The notes below the pieces were generated by a model. It saw only the letters and a program-made list of their open reading frames with translations. It had not been told where the DNA came from and did no database searches. From positions 27,004,870 through 27,068,869 of the forward strand of contig OZ038465.1 in the NCBI GenBank assembly GCA_964036295.1: 64,000 bases of DNA. Direction: 5' to 3'. Positions 10,701 to 23,444 of the stretch are shown in pieces (within the stretch, counting starts at the first letter, position 1; each line of letters begins with the position of its first letter). The DNA comes from Plumapathes pennacea (Eukaryota > Cnidaria > Anthozoa > Antipatharia > Myriopathidae). The position numbers were made by a program, and so were the translations under genes.

Positions 10701-13397
10701 AACTTTGAAAAGCGCGACGTTTTAATTAGACGATGATTTGCTGTAATTTCTCACGACGCATGGCCTAAAAGTTTACAAAAACTATGCAAAACGCGTCGGA
10801 ATAGTCCCAGCAACATTTCCTGAAAGTTTCATGCGATTCGGAGAAGGTCGAAAAATCTTGGAATTTTGACAAAAACGTAAGGCTATAGCCCAGGGTTTTC
10901 GGCCGATTTTGGCCAAAAATTGAAAACTCTTGAAACTTTCAGGAAACCTTCCTGGGACTATAAGAAGACATTCTCCAATTCATTTGCGTGATCTATCTTC
11001 ATCCGTTGATGAGATATAGCAATAAAATGGCTTAGAACTTTGAAAAGCGTGACGTTCTAATTAGACGATGATTTGCTCTAATTACTCACGACGCGTGGCC
11101 TAAAAGTTTACAAAAACTATGCAAAACGCGTCGGAATAGTCCCAGCAACATTTCCTGAAAGTTTCATGCGATTCGGAGAAGGTCGAAAAATCTTGGAATT
11201 TTCACAAAAACGTAAGGCTATAGCCCAGGGTTTTTGGCCGATTTTGGCCAACAATTGAAAACTCTTGCAACTTTCAGGAAACCTTCCTGGGACTATAAGA
11301 AGACATTCTGCAATACATTTGCGTGATTTATCGTCATCCATTGGTGAGATATAGCAATGAAATGGCTTAGAACTTTGAAAAGCGCAACGTTTTAATTAGA
11401 CGATGATTTGCTGTAATTTCTCACGATGCGTGGCCTAAAAGTTTACAAAAACTATGCAAAACGCGTCGGAATAGTCCCAGCAAAATTTCATGAAAGTTTC
11501 ATGCGATTCGGAGAAGGTCGAAAAATCTTGGAATTTTGACAAAAACGTAAGGCTATAGCCCAGGGTTTTGGGCCGATTTTGGCCAAAAATTGAAAACTCT
11601 TGAAACTTTCAGGAAACCTTCCTGGGACTATAAGAAGACATTCTGCAATACATTTGCGTGATCTATCGTCATCCGTTGGTGAGATATAGCAATGAAATGG
11701 CTTAGAACTTTGAAAAGCGCGACGTTTTAATTAGACGATGATTTGCTGTAATTTCTCACGATGCGTGGCCTAAAAGTTTACAAAAACTATGCAAAACGCG
11801 TCGGAATAGTCCCAGCAACATTTCCTGAAAGTTTCAAGCGATTCGGAGATGGTCGAAAAATCTTGGAATTTTGACAAAAACGTAAGGCTATAGCCCAGGG
11901 TTTTGGGCCGATTTTGGCCAAAAATTGAAAACTCTTGAAACTTTCAGGAAACCTTCCTGGGACTATAAGAAGACATTCTGCAATACATTTGCGTGATCTA
12001 TCTTCATCCGTTGGTGAGATATAGCAATAAAATGGCTTAGAACTTTGAAAAGCGCGACGTTTTAATTAGACGATGATTTGCTCTAATTTCTCACGACGCG
12101 TGGCCTAAAAGTTTACAAAAACTATGCAAAACGCGTCGGAATAGTCCCAGCAACATTTCCTGAAAGTTTCATGCGATTCGGAGAAGGTCGAAAAATCTTG
12201 GAATTTTGACAAAAACGTAAGGCTATAGCCCAGGGTTTTTGGCCGATTTTGGCCAAAAATTGAAAACTCTTGAAACTTTCAGGAAACCTTCCTGGGACTA
12301 TAAGAAGACATTCTGCAATACATTTGCGTGATCTATAGTCGTCTGTTTCTGAGATATAGCAATAAAATGGCTTAGAACTTTGAAAAGCGCGACGTTTTAA
12401 TTAGACGATGATTTGCTCTAATTTCTCACGACGCGTGGCCTAAAAGTTTACAAAAACTATGCAAAACGCGTCGGAATAGTCCCAGCAACATTTCCTGAAA
12501 GTTTCATGCGATTCGGAGAAGGTCGAAAAATCTTGGAATTTTGACAAAAACGTAAGGCTATAGCCCAGGGTTTTTGGCCGATTTTGGCCAAAAATTGAAA
12601 ACTCTTGAAACTTTCAGGAAACCTTCCTGGGACTATAAGAAGACATTCTGCAATACATTTGCGTGATCTATAGTCGTCTGTTTCTGAGATATAGCAATAA
12701 AATGGCTTAGAACTTTGAAAAGCGCGACGTTTTAATTAGACGATGATTTGCTCTAATTTCTCACGACGCGTGGCCTAAAAGTTTACAAAAACTATGCAAA
12801 ACGCGTCGGAATAGTCCCAGCAACATTTCCTGAAAGTTTCATGCGATTCGGAGAAGGTCGAAAAATCTTGGAATTTTGACAAAACGTAAGGCTATAGCCC
12901 AGGGTTTTTGGCCGATTTTGGCCAAAAATTGACAACTCTTGAAACTTTCAGGAAACCTTCCTGGGACTATAAGAAGACATTCTGCAATACATTTGCGTGA
13001 TCTATCTTCATCCGTTGGTGAGATATAGCAATAAAATGGCTTAGAACTTTGAAAAGCGCAACGTTTTAATTAGACGATGATTTGCTGTAAATTCTCACGA
13101 CGCGTGGCCTAAAAGTTTACAAAAACTATGCAAAACGCGTCGGAATAGTCCCAGCAACATTTCCTGAAAGTTTCATGCGATTCGGAGAAGGTCGAAAAAT
13201 CTTGGAATTTTCACAAAAACGTAAGGCTATAGCCCAGGGTTTTTGGCCGATTTTGGCCAAAAATTGAAAACTCTTGAAACTTTCAGGAAACCTTCCTGGG
13301 ACTATAAGAAGACATTCTGCAATACATTTGCGTGATCTATCGTCATCCGTTGGTAAGATATAGCAATGAAATGGCTTAGAACTTTGAAAAGCGCGAC
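7702..13397. repeat. Transition segment, monomers 24-40, partly hexameric
   Basis: Monomers 22-26 (7030-8706) recur as 28-32 (9042-10718) at a 2,012-bp offset, showing a hexamer period. A-type monomers ('agcataa' or 'ccataa', 'ttctccaattc') and B-type monomers ('gttctaatt', 'taattactc') first appear here at 8037 and 8372. D-type copies with 'gtcgtctgtttctgag' dominate 12059-12728. Monomer 34 (11054) has the rare pair 'ggccaacaatt' and 'cttgcaactt'. The full 12-mer order of the core is not yet established. Confidence 0.8.
9042..9378. repeat. 337-bp monomer N, copy 2
   Basis: Second copy of the 337-bp variant, 2,012 bp (six monomers) after the first. It is followed by E, D2, A and B-type monomers, much as the first copy is. 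It differs from copy 1 by 'aagatcg' for 'aaggtcg'. L and M are absent in front of it; monomer 27 at 8707, a gacaatg/gatgcg type ending in the same 'taaaacttta' tail, stands in their place. Confidence 0.86.
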
Positions 13398-15741
13398 GTT
13401 TTAATTAGACGATGATTTGCTGTAATTTCCCACGACGCATGGCCTAAAAGTTTCCAAAAGTTATGCAAAACGCGTAGGAATAGTCCCAGCATAATTTCCT
13501 GAAAGTTTCATGCGATTCGGAGAAGGTCGAAAAATCTTGGAATTTTCACAAAAACGTAAGGCTATAGCCCAGGGTTTTCGGCCGATTTTGGCCAAAAATT
13601 GAAAACTCTTGAAACTTTCAGGAAACCTTCCTGGGACTATAAGAAGACATTCTCCAATTCATTTGCGTGATCTATCTTCATCCGTTGATGAGATATAGCA
13701 ATAAAATGGCTTAGAACTTTGAAAAGCGTGACGTTCTAATTAGACGATGATTTGCTCTAATTACTCACGACGCGTGGCCTAAAAGTTTACAAAAACTATG
13801 CAAAACGCGTCGGAATAGTCCCAGCAACATTTCCTGAAAGTTTCATGCGATTCGGAGAAGGTCGAAAAATCTTGGAATTTTGACAAAAACGTAAGGCTAT
13901 AGCCCAGGGTTTTTGGCCAATTTTGGCCAAAAATTGAAAACTCTTGAAACTTTCAGGAAACCTTCCTGGGACTATAAGAAGACATTCTGCAATACATTTG
14001 CGTGATCTATCGTCAACCGTTGGTAAGATATAGCAATGAAATGGCTTAGAACTTTGAAAAGCGCGACGTTTTAATTAGACGATGATTTGCTGTAATTTCT
14101 CACGACGCATGGCCTAAAAGTTTACAAAAACTATGCAAAACGCGTCGGAATAGTCCCAGCAACATTTCCTGAAAGTTTCATGCGATTCGGAGAAGGTCGA
14201 AAAATCTTGGAATTTTGACAAAAACGTAAGGCTATAGCCCAGGGTTTTTGGCCGATTTTGGCCAAAAATTGAAAACTCTTGAAACTTTCAGGAAACCTTC
14301 CTGGGACTATAAGAAGACATTCTGCAATACATTTGCGTGATCTATCGTCATCCGTTGGTAAGATATAGCAATGAAATGGCTTAGAACTTTGAAAAGCGCG
14401 ACGTTTTAATTAGACGATGATTTGCTGTAATTTCTCACGACGCATGGCCTAAAAGTTTCCAAAAGTTATGCAAAACGCGTAGGAATAGTCCCAGCATAAT
14501 TTCCTGAAAGTTTCATGCGATTCGGAGAAGGTCGAAAAATCTTGGAATTTTGACAAAAACGTAAGGCTATAGCCCAGGGTTTTCGGCCGATTTTGGCCAA
14601 AAATTGAAAACTCTTGAAACTTTCAGGAAACCTTCCTGGGACTATAAGAAGACATTCTCCAATTCATTTGCGTGATCTATCTTCATCCGTTGATGAGATA
14701 TAGCAATAAAATGGCTTAGAACTTTGAAAAGCGTGACGTTCTAATTAGACGATGATTTGCTCTAATTACTCACGACGCGTGGCCTAAAAGTTTACAAAAA
14801 CTATGCAAAACGCGTCGGAATAGTCCCAGCAACATTTCCTGAAAGTTTCATGCGATTCGGAGAAGGTCGAAAAATCTTGGAATTTTGACAAAACGTAAGG
14901 CTATAGCCCAGGGTTTTTGGCCGATTTTGGCCAAAAATTGACAACTCTTGAAACTTTCAGGAAACCTTCCTGGGACTATAAGAAGACATTCTGCAATACA
15001 TTTGCGTGATCTATCTTCATCCGTTGGTGAGATATAGCAATGAAATGGCTTAGAACTTTGAAAAGCGCGACGTTTTAATTAGACGATGATTTGCTGTAAT
15101 TTCTCACGATGCGTGGCCTAAAAGTTTACAAAAACTATGCAAAACGCGTCGGAATAGTCCCAGCAACATTTCCTGAAAGTTTCATGCGATTCGGAGATGG
15201 TCGAAAAATCTTGGAATTTTGACAAAAACGTAAGGCTATAGCCCAGGGTTTTGGGCCGATTTTGGCCAAAAATTGAAAACTCTTGAAACTTTCAGGAAAC
15301 CTTCCTGGGACTATAAGAAGACATTCTGCAATACATTTGCGTGATCTATCTTCATCCGTTGGTGAGATATAGCAATAAAATCGCTTAGAACTTTGAAAAG
15401 CGCGACGTTTTAATTAGACGATGATTTGCTCTAATTTCTCACGACGCGTGGCCTAAAAGTTTACAAAAACTATGCAAAACGCGTCGGAATAGTCCCAGCA
15501 ACATTTCCTGAAAGTTTCATGCGATTCGGAGAAGGTCGAAAAATCTTGGAATTTTCACAAAAACGTAAGGCTATAGCCCAGGGTTTTTGGCCGATTTTGG
15601 CCAAAAATTGAAAACTCTTGAAACTTTCAGGAAACCTTCCTGGGACTATAAGAAGACATTCTGCAATACATTTGCGTGATCTATCGTCATCCGTTGGTAA
15701 GATATAGCAATGAAATGGCTTAGAACTTTGAAAAGCGCGAC
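13398..15741. repeat. Start of the homogeneous core: A B2 F A B1 C D2 (monomers 41-47)
   Basis: The core families appear in recognisable linked order. A: gcatgg/tttcc/agcataa/ttctccaattc. B2: gttctaatt with ggccaatt and gtcaaccg. F: gcatgg/tttac. B1: gacaaaacg with attgacaac. C: gatgcg, gagatgg, ggg. D: gctctaattt. Monomers 44-47 (14403-15741) are repeated almost unchanged as 48-51 (15742-17080), a 1,339-bp direct duplication that shares the private 'aaaatcgc' in C. Confidence 0.82.
13711..13739. repeat. Inverted repeat across a monomer junction (TTAGAAC / GTTCTAA)
   Basis: At the start of B-family monomers the junction reads TTAGAAC, 15 bases, then GTTCTAA, a perfect 7-bp inverted repeat centred on the monomer boundary. 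Other families have 'gttttaa' and lose one pair. This is the second axis of symmetry of the array, half a monomer from the central palindrome, as expected if the monomer is an inverted dimer. Confidence 0.75.
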
Positions 15742-18700
15742 GTTTTAATTAGACGATGATTTGCTGTAATTTCTCACGACGCATGGCCTAAAAGTTTCCA
15801 AAAGTTATGCAAAACGCGTAGGAATAGTCCCAGCATAATTTCCTGAAAGTTTCATGCGATTCGGAGAAGGTCGAAAAATCTTGGAATTTTGACAAAAACG
15901 TAAGGCTATAGCCCAGGGTTTTCGGCCGATTTTGGCCAAAAATTGAAAACTCTTGAAACTTTCAGGAAACCTTCCTGGGACTATAAGAAGACATTCTCCA
16001 ATTCATTTGCGTGATCTATCTTCATCCGTTGATGAGATATAGCAATAAAATGGCTTAGAACTTTGAAAAGCGTGACGTTCTAATTAGACGATGATTTGCT
16101 CTAATTACTCACGACGCGTGGCCTAAAAGTTTACAAAAACTATGCAAAACGCGTCGGAATAGTCCCAGCAACATTTCCTGAAAGTTTCATGCGATTCGGA
16201 GAAGGTCGAAAAATCTTGGAATTTTGACAAAACGTAAGGCTATAGCCCAGGGTTTTTGGCCGATTTTGGCCAAAAATTGACAACTCTTGAAACTTTCAGG
16301 AAACCTTCCTGGGACTATAAGAAGACATTCTGCAATACATTTGCGTGATCTATCTTCATCCGTTGGTGAGATATAGCAATGAAATGGCTTAGAACTTTGA
16401 AAAGCGCGACGTTTTAATTAGACGATGATTTGCTGTAATTTCTCACGATGCGTGGCCTAAAAGTTTACAAAAACTATGCAAAACGCGTCGGAATAGTCCC
16501 AGCAACATTTCCTGAAAGTTTCATGCGATTCGGAGATGGTCGAAAAATCTTGGAATTTTGACAAAAACGTAAGGCTATAGCCCAGGGTTTTGGGCCGATT
16601 TTGGCCAAAAATTGAAAACTCTTGAAACTTTCAGGAAACCTTCCTGGGACTATAAGAAGACATTCTGCAATACATTTGCGTGATCTATCTTCATCCGTTG
16701 GTGAGATATAGCAATAAAATCGCTTAGAACTTTGAAAAGCGCGACGTTTTAATTAGACGATGATTTGCTCTAATTTCTCACGACGCGTGGCCTAAAAGTT
16801 TACAAAAACTATGCAAAACGCGTCGGAATAGTCCCAGCAACATTTCCTGAAAGTTTCATGCGATTCGGAGAAGGTCGAAAAATCTTGGAATTTTCACAAA
16901 AACGTAAGGCTATAGCCCAGGGTTTTTGGCCGATTTTGGCCAAAAATTGAAAACTCTTGAAACTTTCAGGAAACCTTCCTGGGACTATAAGAAGACATTC
17001 TGCAATACATTTGCGTGATCTATAGTCGTCTGTTTGTGAGATATAGCAATAAAATGGCTTAGAACTTTGAAAAGCGCGACGTTTTAATTAGACGATGATT
17101 TGCTGTAATTTCTCACGACGCACGGCCTGAAAGTTTACAAAAACTATGCAAAACGCGTCGAAATAGTCCCAGCAACATTTCCTGAAAATTTCATGCGATT
17201 CGGAGAAGGTCGAAAAATCTTGGAATTTTGACAAAAACGTAAGGCTATAGCCCAGGGTTTTTGGCCAATTTTGGCCAAAAATTGAAAACTCTTGAAACTT
17301 TCAGGAAACCTTCCTGGGACTATAAGAAGACATTCTGCAATACATTTGCGTGATCTATAGTCGTCTGTTTCTGAGATATAGCAATAAAATGGCTTAGAAC
17401 TTTGAAAAGCGCGACGTTTTAATTAGACGATGATTTGCTCTAATTTCTCACGACGCGTGGCCTAAAAGTTTACAAAAACTATGCAAAACGCGTCGGAATA
17501 GTCCCAGCAACATTTCCTGAAAGTTTCATGCGATTCGGAGAAGGTCGAAAAATCTTGGAATTTTCACAAAAACGTAAGGCTATAGCCCAGGGTTTTTGGC
17601 CGATTTTGGCCAAAAATTGAAAACTCTTGAAACTTTCAGGAAACCTTCCTGGGACTATAAGAAGACATTCTGCAATACATTTGCGTGATCTATCGTCATC
17701 CGTTGGTAAGATATAGCAATGAAATGGCTTAGAACTTTGAAAAGCGCGACGTTTTAATTAGACGATGATTTGCTGTAATTTCTCACGACGCATGGCCTAA
17801 AAGTTTCCAAAAGTTATGCAAAACGCGCAGGAATAGTCCCAGCATAATTTCCTGAAAGTTTCATGCGATTCGGAGAAGGTCGAAAAATCTTGGAATTTTG
17901 ACAAAAACGTAAGGCTATAGCCCAGGGTTTTCGGCCGATTTTGGCCAAAAATTGAAAACTCTTGAAACTTTCAGGAAACCTTCCTGGGACTATAAGAAGA
18001 CATTCTCCAATTCATTTGCGTGATCTATCTTCATCCGTTGATGAGATATAGCAATAAAATGGCTTAGAACTTTGAAAAGCGTGACGTTCTAATTAGACGA
18101 TGATTTGTTCTAATTACTCACGACGCGTGGCCTAAAAGTTTACAAAAACTATGCAAAACGCGTCGGAATAGTCCCAGCAACATTTCCTGAAAGTTTCATG
18201 CGATTCGGAGAAGGTCGAAAAATCTTGGAATTTTCACAAAAACGTAAGGCTATAGCCCAGGGTTTTTGGCCAATTTTGGCCAAAAATTGAAAACTCTTGA
18301 AACTTTCAGGAAACCTTCCTGGGACTATAAGAAGACATTCTGCAATACATTTGCGTGATCTATCGTCAACCGTTGGTAAGATATAGCAATGAAATGGCTT
18401 AGAACTTTGAAAAGCGCGACGTTTTAATTAGACGATGATTTGCTGTAATTTCTCACGACGCATGGCCTAAAAGTTTACAAAAACTATGCAAAACGCGTCG
18501 GAATAGTCCCAGCAACATTTCCTGAAAGTTTCATGCGATTCGGAGAAGGTCGAAAAATCTTGGAATTTTGACAAAAACGTAAGGCTATAGCCCAGGGTTT
18601 TGGGCCGATTTTGGCCAAAAATTGAAAACTCTTGAAACTTTCAGGAAACCTTCCTGGGACTATAAGAAGACATTCTGCAATACATTTGCGTGATCTATCG

Positions 18701-20095
18701 TCATCCGTTGGTGAGATATAGCAATGAAATGGCTTAGAACTTTGAAAAGCGCGACGTTTTAATTAGACAATGATTTGCTGTAATTTCTCACGATGCGTGG
18801 CCTAAAAGTTTCCAAAAGTTATGCAAAACGCGTAGGAATAGTCCCAGCAACATTTCCTGAAAGTTTCATGCGATTCGGAGAAGGTCGAAAAATCTTGGAA
18901 TTTTGACAAAAACGTAAGGCTATAGCCCAGGGTTTTGGGCCGATTTTGGCCAAAAATTGAAAACTCTTGAAACTTTCAGGAAACCTTCCTGGGACTATAA
19001 GAAGACATTCTGCAATACATTTGCGTGATCTATCGTCAACCGTTGGTAAGATATAGCAATGAAATGGCTTAGAACTTTGAAAAGCGCGACGTTTTAATTA
19101 GACGATGATTTGCTGTAATTTCTCACGACGCATGGCCTAAAAGTTTACAAAAACTATGCAAAACGCGTCGGAATAGTCCCAGCAACATTTCCTGAAAGTT
19201 TCATGCGATTCGGAGAAGGTCGAAAAATCTTGGAATTTTGACAAAAACGTAAGGCTATAGCCCAGGGTTTTGGGCCGATTTTGGCCAAAAATTGAAAACT
19301 CTTGAAACTTTCAGGAAACCTTCCTGGGACTATAAGAAGACATTCTGCAATACATTTGCGTGATCTATCGTCATCCGTTGGTGAGATATAGCAATGAAAT
19401 GGCTTAGAACTTTGAAAAGCGCGACGTTTTAATTAGACGATGATTTGCTGTAATTTCTCACGACGCATGGCCTAAAAGTTTACAAAAACTATGCAAAACG
19501 CGTCGGAATAGTCCCAGCAACATTTCCTGAAAGTTTCATGCGATTCGGAGAAGGTCGAAAAATCTTGGAATTTTGACAAAAACGTAAGGCTATAGCCCAG
19601 GGTTTTGGGCCGATTTTGGCCAAAAATTGAAAACTCTTGAAACTTTCAGGAAACCTTCCTGGGACTATAAGAAGACATTCTGCAATACATTTGCGTGATA
19701 TATCGTCATCCGTTGGTGAGATATAGCAATGAAATGCCTTAGAACTTTGAAAAGCGCGACGTTTTAATTAGACGATGATTTGCTGTAATTTCTCACGATG
19801 CGTGGCCTAAAAGTTTACAAAAACTATGCAAAACGCGTCGGAATAGTCCCAGCAACATTTCCTGAAAGTTTCAAGCGATTCGGAGATGGTCGAAAAATCT
19901 TGGAATTTTGACAAAAACGTAAGGCTATAGCCCAGGGTTTTTGGCCGATTTTGGCCAAAAATTGAAAACTCTTGAAACTTTCAGGAAACCTTCCTGGGAC
20001 TATAAGAAGACATTCTGCAATACATTTGCGTGATCTATCGTCATCCGTTGGTAAGATATAGCAATGAAATGGCTTAGAACTTTGAAAAGCGCGAC
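15742..20095. repeat. 13-monomer HOR copy: A B1 C D1 E D2 A B2 F G F F H
   Basis: The canonical 12-mer order with one additional F-type monomer (19426-19760). That extra F carries 'gtgatatatc' and the private change 'gaaatgcc' at 19731. B1 at 16077 is 334 bp, giving 4,354 bp in total. B2 at 18086 has 'gatttgttct' in place of 'gatttgctct'. Confidence 0.82.
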
Positions 20096-23000
20096 GTTTT
20101 AATTAGACGATGATTTGCTGTAATTTCTCACGACGCATGGCCTAAAAGTTTCCAAAAGTTATGCAAAACGCGTAGGAATAGTCCCAGCATAATTTCCTGA
20201 AAGTTTCATGCGATTCGGAGAAGGTCGAAAAATCTTGGAATTTTGACAAAAACGTAAGGCTATAGCCCAGGGTTTTCGGCCGATTTTGGCCAAAAATTGA
20301 AAACTCTTGAAACTTTCAGGAAACCTTCCTGGGACTATAAGAAGACATTCTCCAATTCATTTGCGTGATCTATCTTCATCCGTTGATGAGATATAGCAAT
20401 AAAATGGCTTAGAACTTTGAAAAGCGTGACGTTCTAATTAGACGATGATTTGCTCTAATTACTCACGACGCGTGGCCTAAAAGTTTACAAAAACTATGCA
20501 AAACGCGTCGGAATAGTCCCAGCAACATTTCCTGAAAGTTTCATGCGATTCGGAGAAGGTCGAAAAATCTTGGAATTTTGACAAAACGTAAGGCTATAGC
20601 CCAGGGTTTTTGGCCGATTTTGGCCAAAAATTGACAACTCTTGAAACTTTCAGGAAACCTTCCTGGGACTATAAGAAGACATTCTGCAATACATTTGCGT
20701 GATCTATCTTCATCCGTTGGTGAGATATAGCAATGAAATGGCTTAGAACTTTGAAAAGCGCGACGTTTTAATTAGACGATGATTTGCTGTAATTTCTCAC
20801 GATGCGTGGCCTAAAAGTTTACAAAAACTATGCAAAACGCGTCGGAATAGTCCCAGCAACATTTCCTGAAAGTTTCATGCGATTCGGAGATGGTCGAAAA
20901 ATCTTGGAATTTTGACAAAAACGTAAGGCTATAGCCCAGGGTTTTGGGCCGATTTTGGCCAAAAATTGAAAACTCTTGAAACTTTCAGGAAACCTTCCTG
21001 GGACTATAAGAAGACATTCTGCAATACATTTGCGTGATCTATCTTCATCCGTTGGTGAGATATAGCAATAAAATGGCTTAGAACTTTGAAAAGCGCGACG
21101 TTTTAATTAGACGATGATTTGCTCTAATTTCTCACGACGCGTGGCCTAAAAGTTTACAAAAACTATGCAAAACGCGTCGGAATAGTCCCAGCAACATTTC
21201 CTGAAAGTTTCATGCGATTCGGAGAAGGTCGAAAAATCTTGGAATTTTCACAAAAACGTAAGGCTATAGCCCAGGGTTTTTGGCCGATTTTGGCCAAAAA
21301 TTGAAAACTCTTGAAACTTTCAGGAAACCTTCCTGGGACTATAAGAAGACATTCTGCAATACATTTGCGTGATCTATCGTCATCCGTTGGTAAGATATAG
21401 CAATGAAATGGCTTAGAACTTTGAAAAGCGCGACGTTTTAATTAGACGATGATTTGCTGTAATTTCTCACGACGCATGGCCTAAAAGTTTCCAAAAGTTA
21501 TGCAAAACGCGCAGGAATAGTCCCAGCATAATTTCCTGAAAGTTTCATGCGATTCGGAGAAGGTCGAAAAATCTTGGAATTTTGACAAAAACGTAAGGCT
21601 ATAGCCCAGGGTTTTCGGCCGATTTTGGCCAAAAATTGAAAACTCTTGAAACTTTCAGGAAACCTTCCTGGGACTATAAGAAGACATTCTCCAATTCATT
21701 TGCGTGATCTATCTTCATCCGTTGATGAGATATAGCAATAAAATGGCTTAGAACTTTGAAAAGCGTGACGTTCTAATTAGACGATGATTTGCTCTAATTA
21801 CTCACGACGCGTGGCCTAAAAGTTTACAAAAACTATGCAAAACGCGTCGGAATAGTCCCAGCAACATTTCCTGAAAGTTTCATGCGATTCGGAGAAGGTC
21901 GAAAAATCTTGGAATTTTGACAAAAACGTAAGGCTATAGCCCAGGGTTTTTGGCCAATTTTGGCCAAAAATTGAAAACTCTTGAAACTTTCAGGAAACCT
22001 TCCTGGGACTATAAGAAGACATTCTGCAATACATTTGCGTGATCTATCGTCAACCGTTGGTAAGATATAGCAATGAAATGGCTTAGAACTTTGAAAAGCG
22101 CGACGTTTTAATTAGACGATGATTTGCTGTAATTTCTCACGACGCATGGCCTAAAAGTTTACAAAAACTATGCAAAACGCGTCGGAATAGTCCCAGCAAC
22201 ATTTCCTGAAAGTTTCATGCGATTCGGAGAAGGTCGAAAAATCTTGGAATTTTGACAAAAACGTAAGGCTATAGCCCAGGGTTTTGGGCCGATTTTGGCC
22301 AAAAATTGAAAACTCTTGAAACTTTCAGGAAACCTTCCTGGGACTATAAGAAGACATTCTGCAATACATTTGCGTGATCTATCGTCATCCGTTGGTGAGA
22401 TATAGCAATGAAATGGCTTAGAACTTTGAAAAGCGCGACGTTTTAATTAGACAATGATTTGCTGTAATTTCTCACGATGCGTGGCCTAAAAGTTTCCAAA
22501 AGTTATGCAAAACGCGTAGGAATAGTCCCAGCAACATTTCCTGAAAGTTTCATGCGATTCGGAGAAGGTCGAAAAATCTTGGAATTTTGACAAAAACGTA
22601 AGGCTATAGCCCAGGGTTTTGGGCCGATTTTGGCCAAAAATTGAAAACTCTTGAAACTTTCAGGAAACCTTCCTGGGACTATAAGAAGACATTCTGCAAT
22701 ACATTTGCGTGATCTATCGTCAACCGTTGGTAAGATATAGCAATGAAATGGCTTAGAACTTTGAAAAGCGCGACGTTTTAATTAGACGATGATTTGCTGT
22801 AATTTCTCACGACGCATGGCCTAAAAGTTTACAAAAACTATGCAAAACGCGTCGGAATAGTCCCAGCAACATTTCCTGAAAGTTTCATGCGATTCGGAGA
22901 AGGTCGAAAAATCTTGGAATTTTGACAAAAACGTAAGGCTATAGCCCAGGGTTTTGGGCCGATTTTGGCCAAAAATTGAAAACTCTTGAAACTTTCAGGA

Positions 23001-23444
23001 AACCTTCCTGGGACTATAAGAAGACATTCTGCAATACATTTGCGTGATCTATCGTCATCCGTTGGTGAGATATAGCAATGAAATGGCTTAGAACTTTGAA
23101 AAGCGCGACGTTTTAATTAGACGATGATTTGCTGTAATTTCTCACGATGCGTGGCCTAAAAGTTTACAAAAACTATGCAAAACGCGTCGGAATAGTCCCA
23201 GCAACATTTCCTGAAAGTTTCAAGCGATTCGGAGATGGTCGAAAAATCTTGGAATTTTGACAAAAACGTAAGGCTATAGCCCAGGGTTTTTGGCCGATTT
23301 TGGCCAAAAATTGAAAACTCTTGAAACTTTCAGGAAACCTTCCTGGGACTATAAGAAGACATTCTGCAATACATTTGCGTGATCTATCGTCATCCGTTGG
23401 TAAGATATAGCAATGAAATGGCTTAGAACTTTGAAAAGCGCGAC
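20096..23444. repeat. 10-monomer HOR copy: A B1 C D2 A B2 F G F H
   Basis: The 12-mer order lacking the consecutive pair D1 E. The single D monomer (21100-21434) ends in the D2 form ('gtcatccgttggtaag'). This fits unequal exchange between the two similar D monomers that flank E. Confidence 0.82.

Noticed and set aside
6360..11388. Simple large duplication of 6360-11388 as 57943-62971
   Set aside because: The end markers are equally spaced (4,694 bp), but the monomers between differ: N copies are six monomers apart on the left and eight on the right, and L M is repeated only on the right. Related, but not a single clean duplication.
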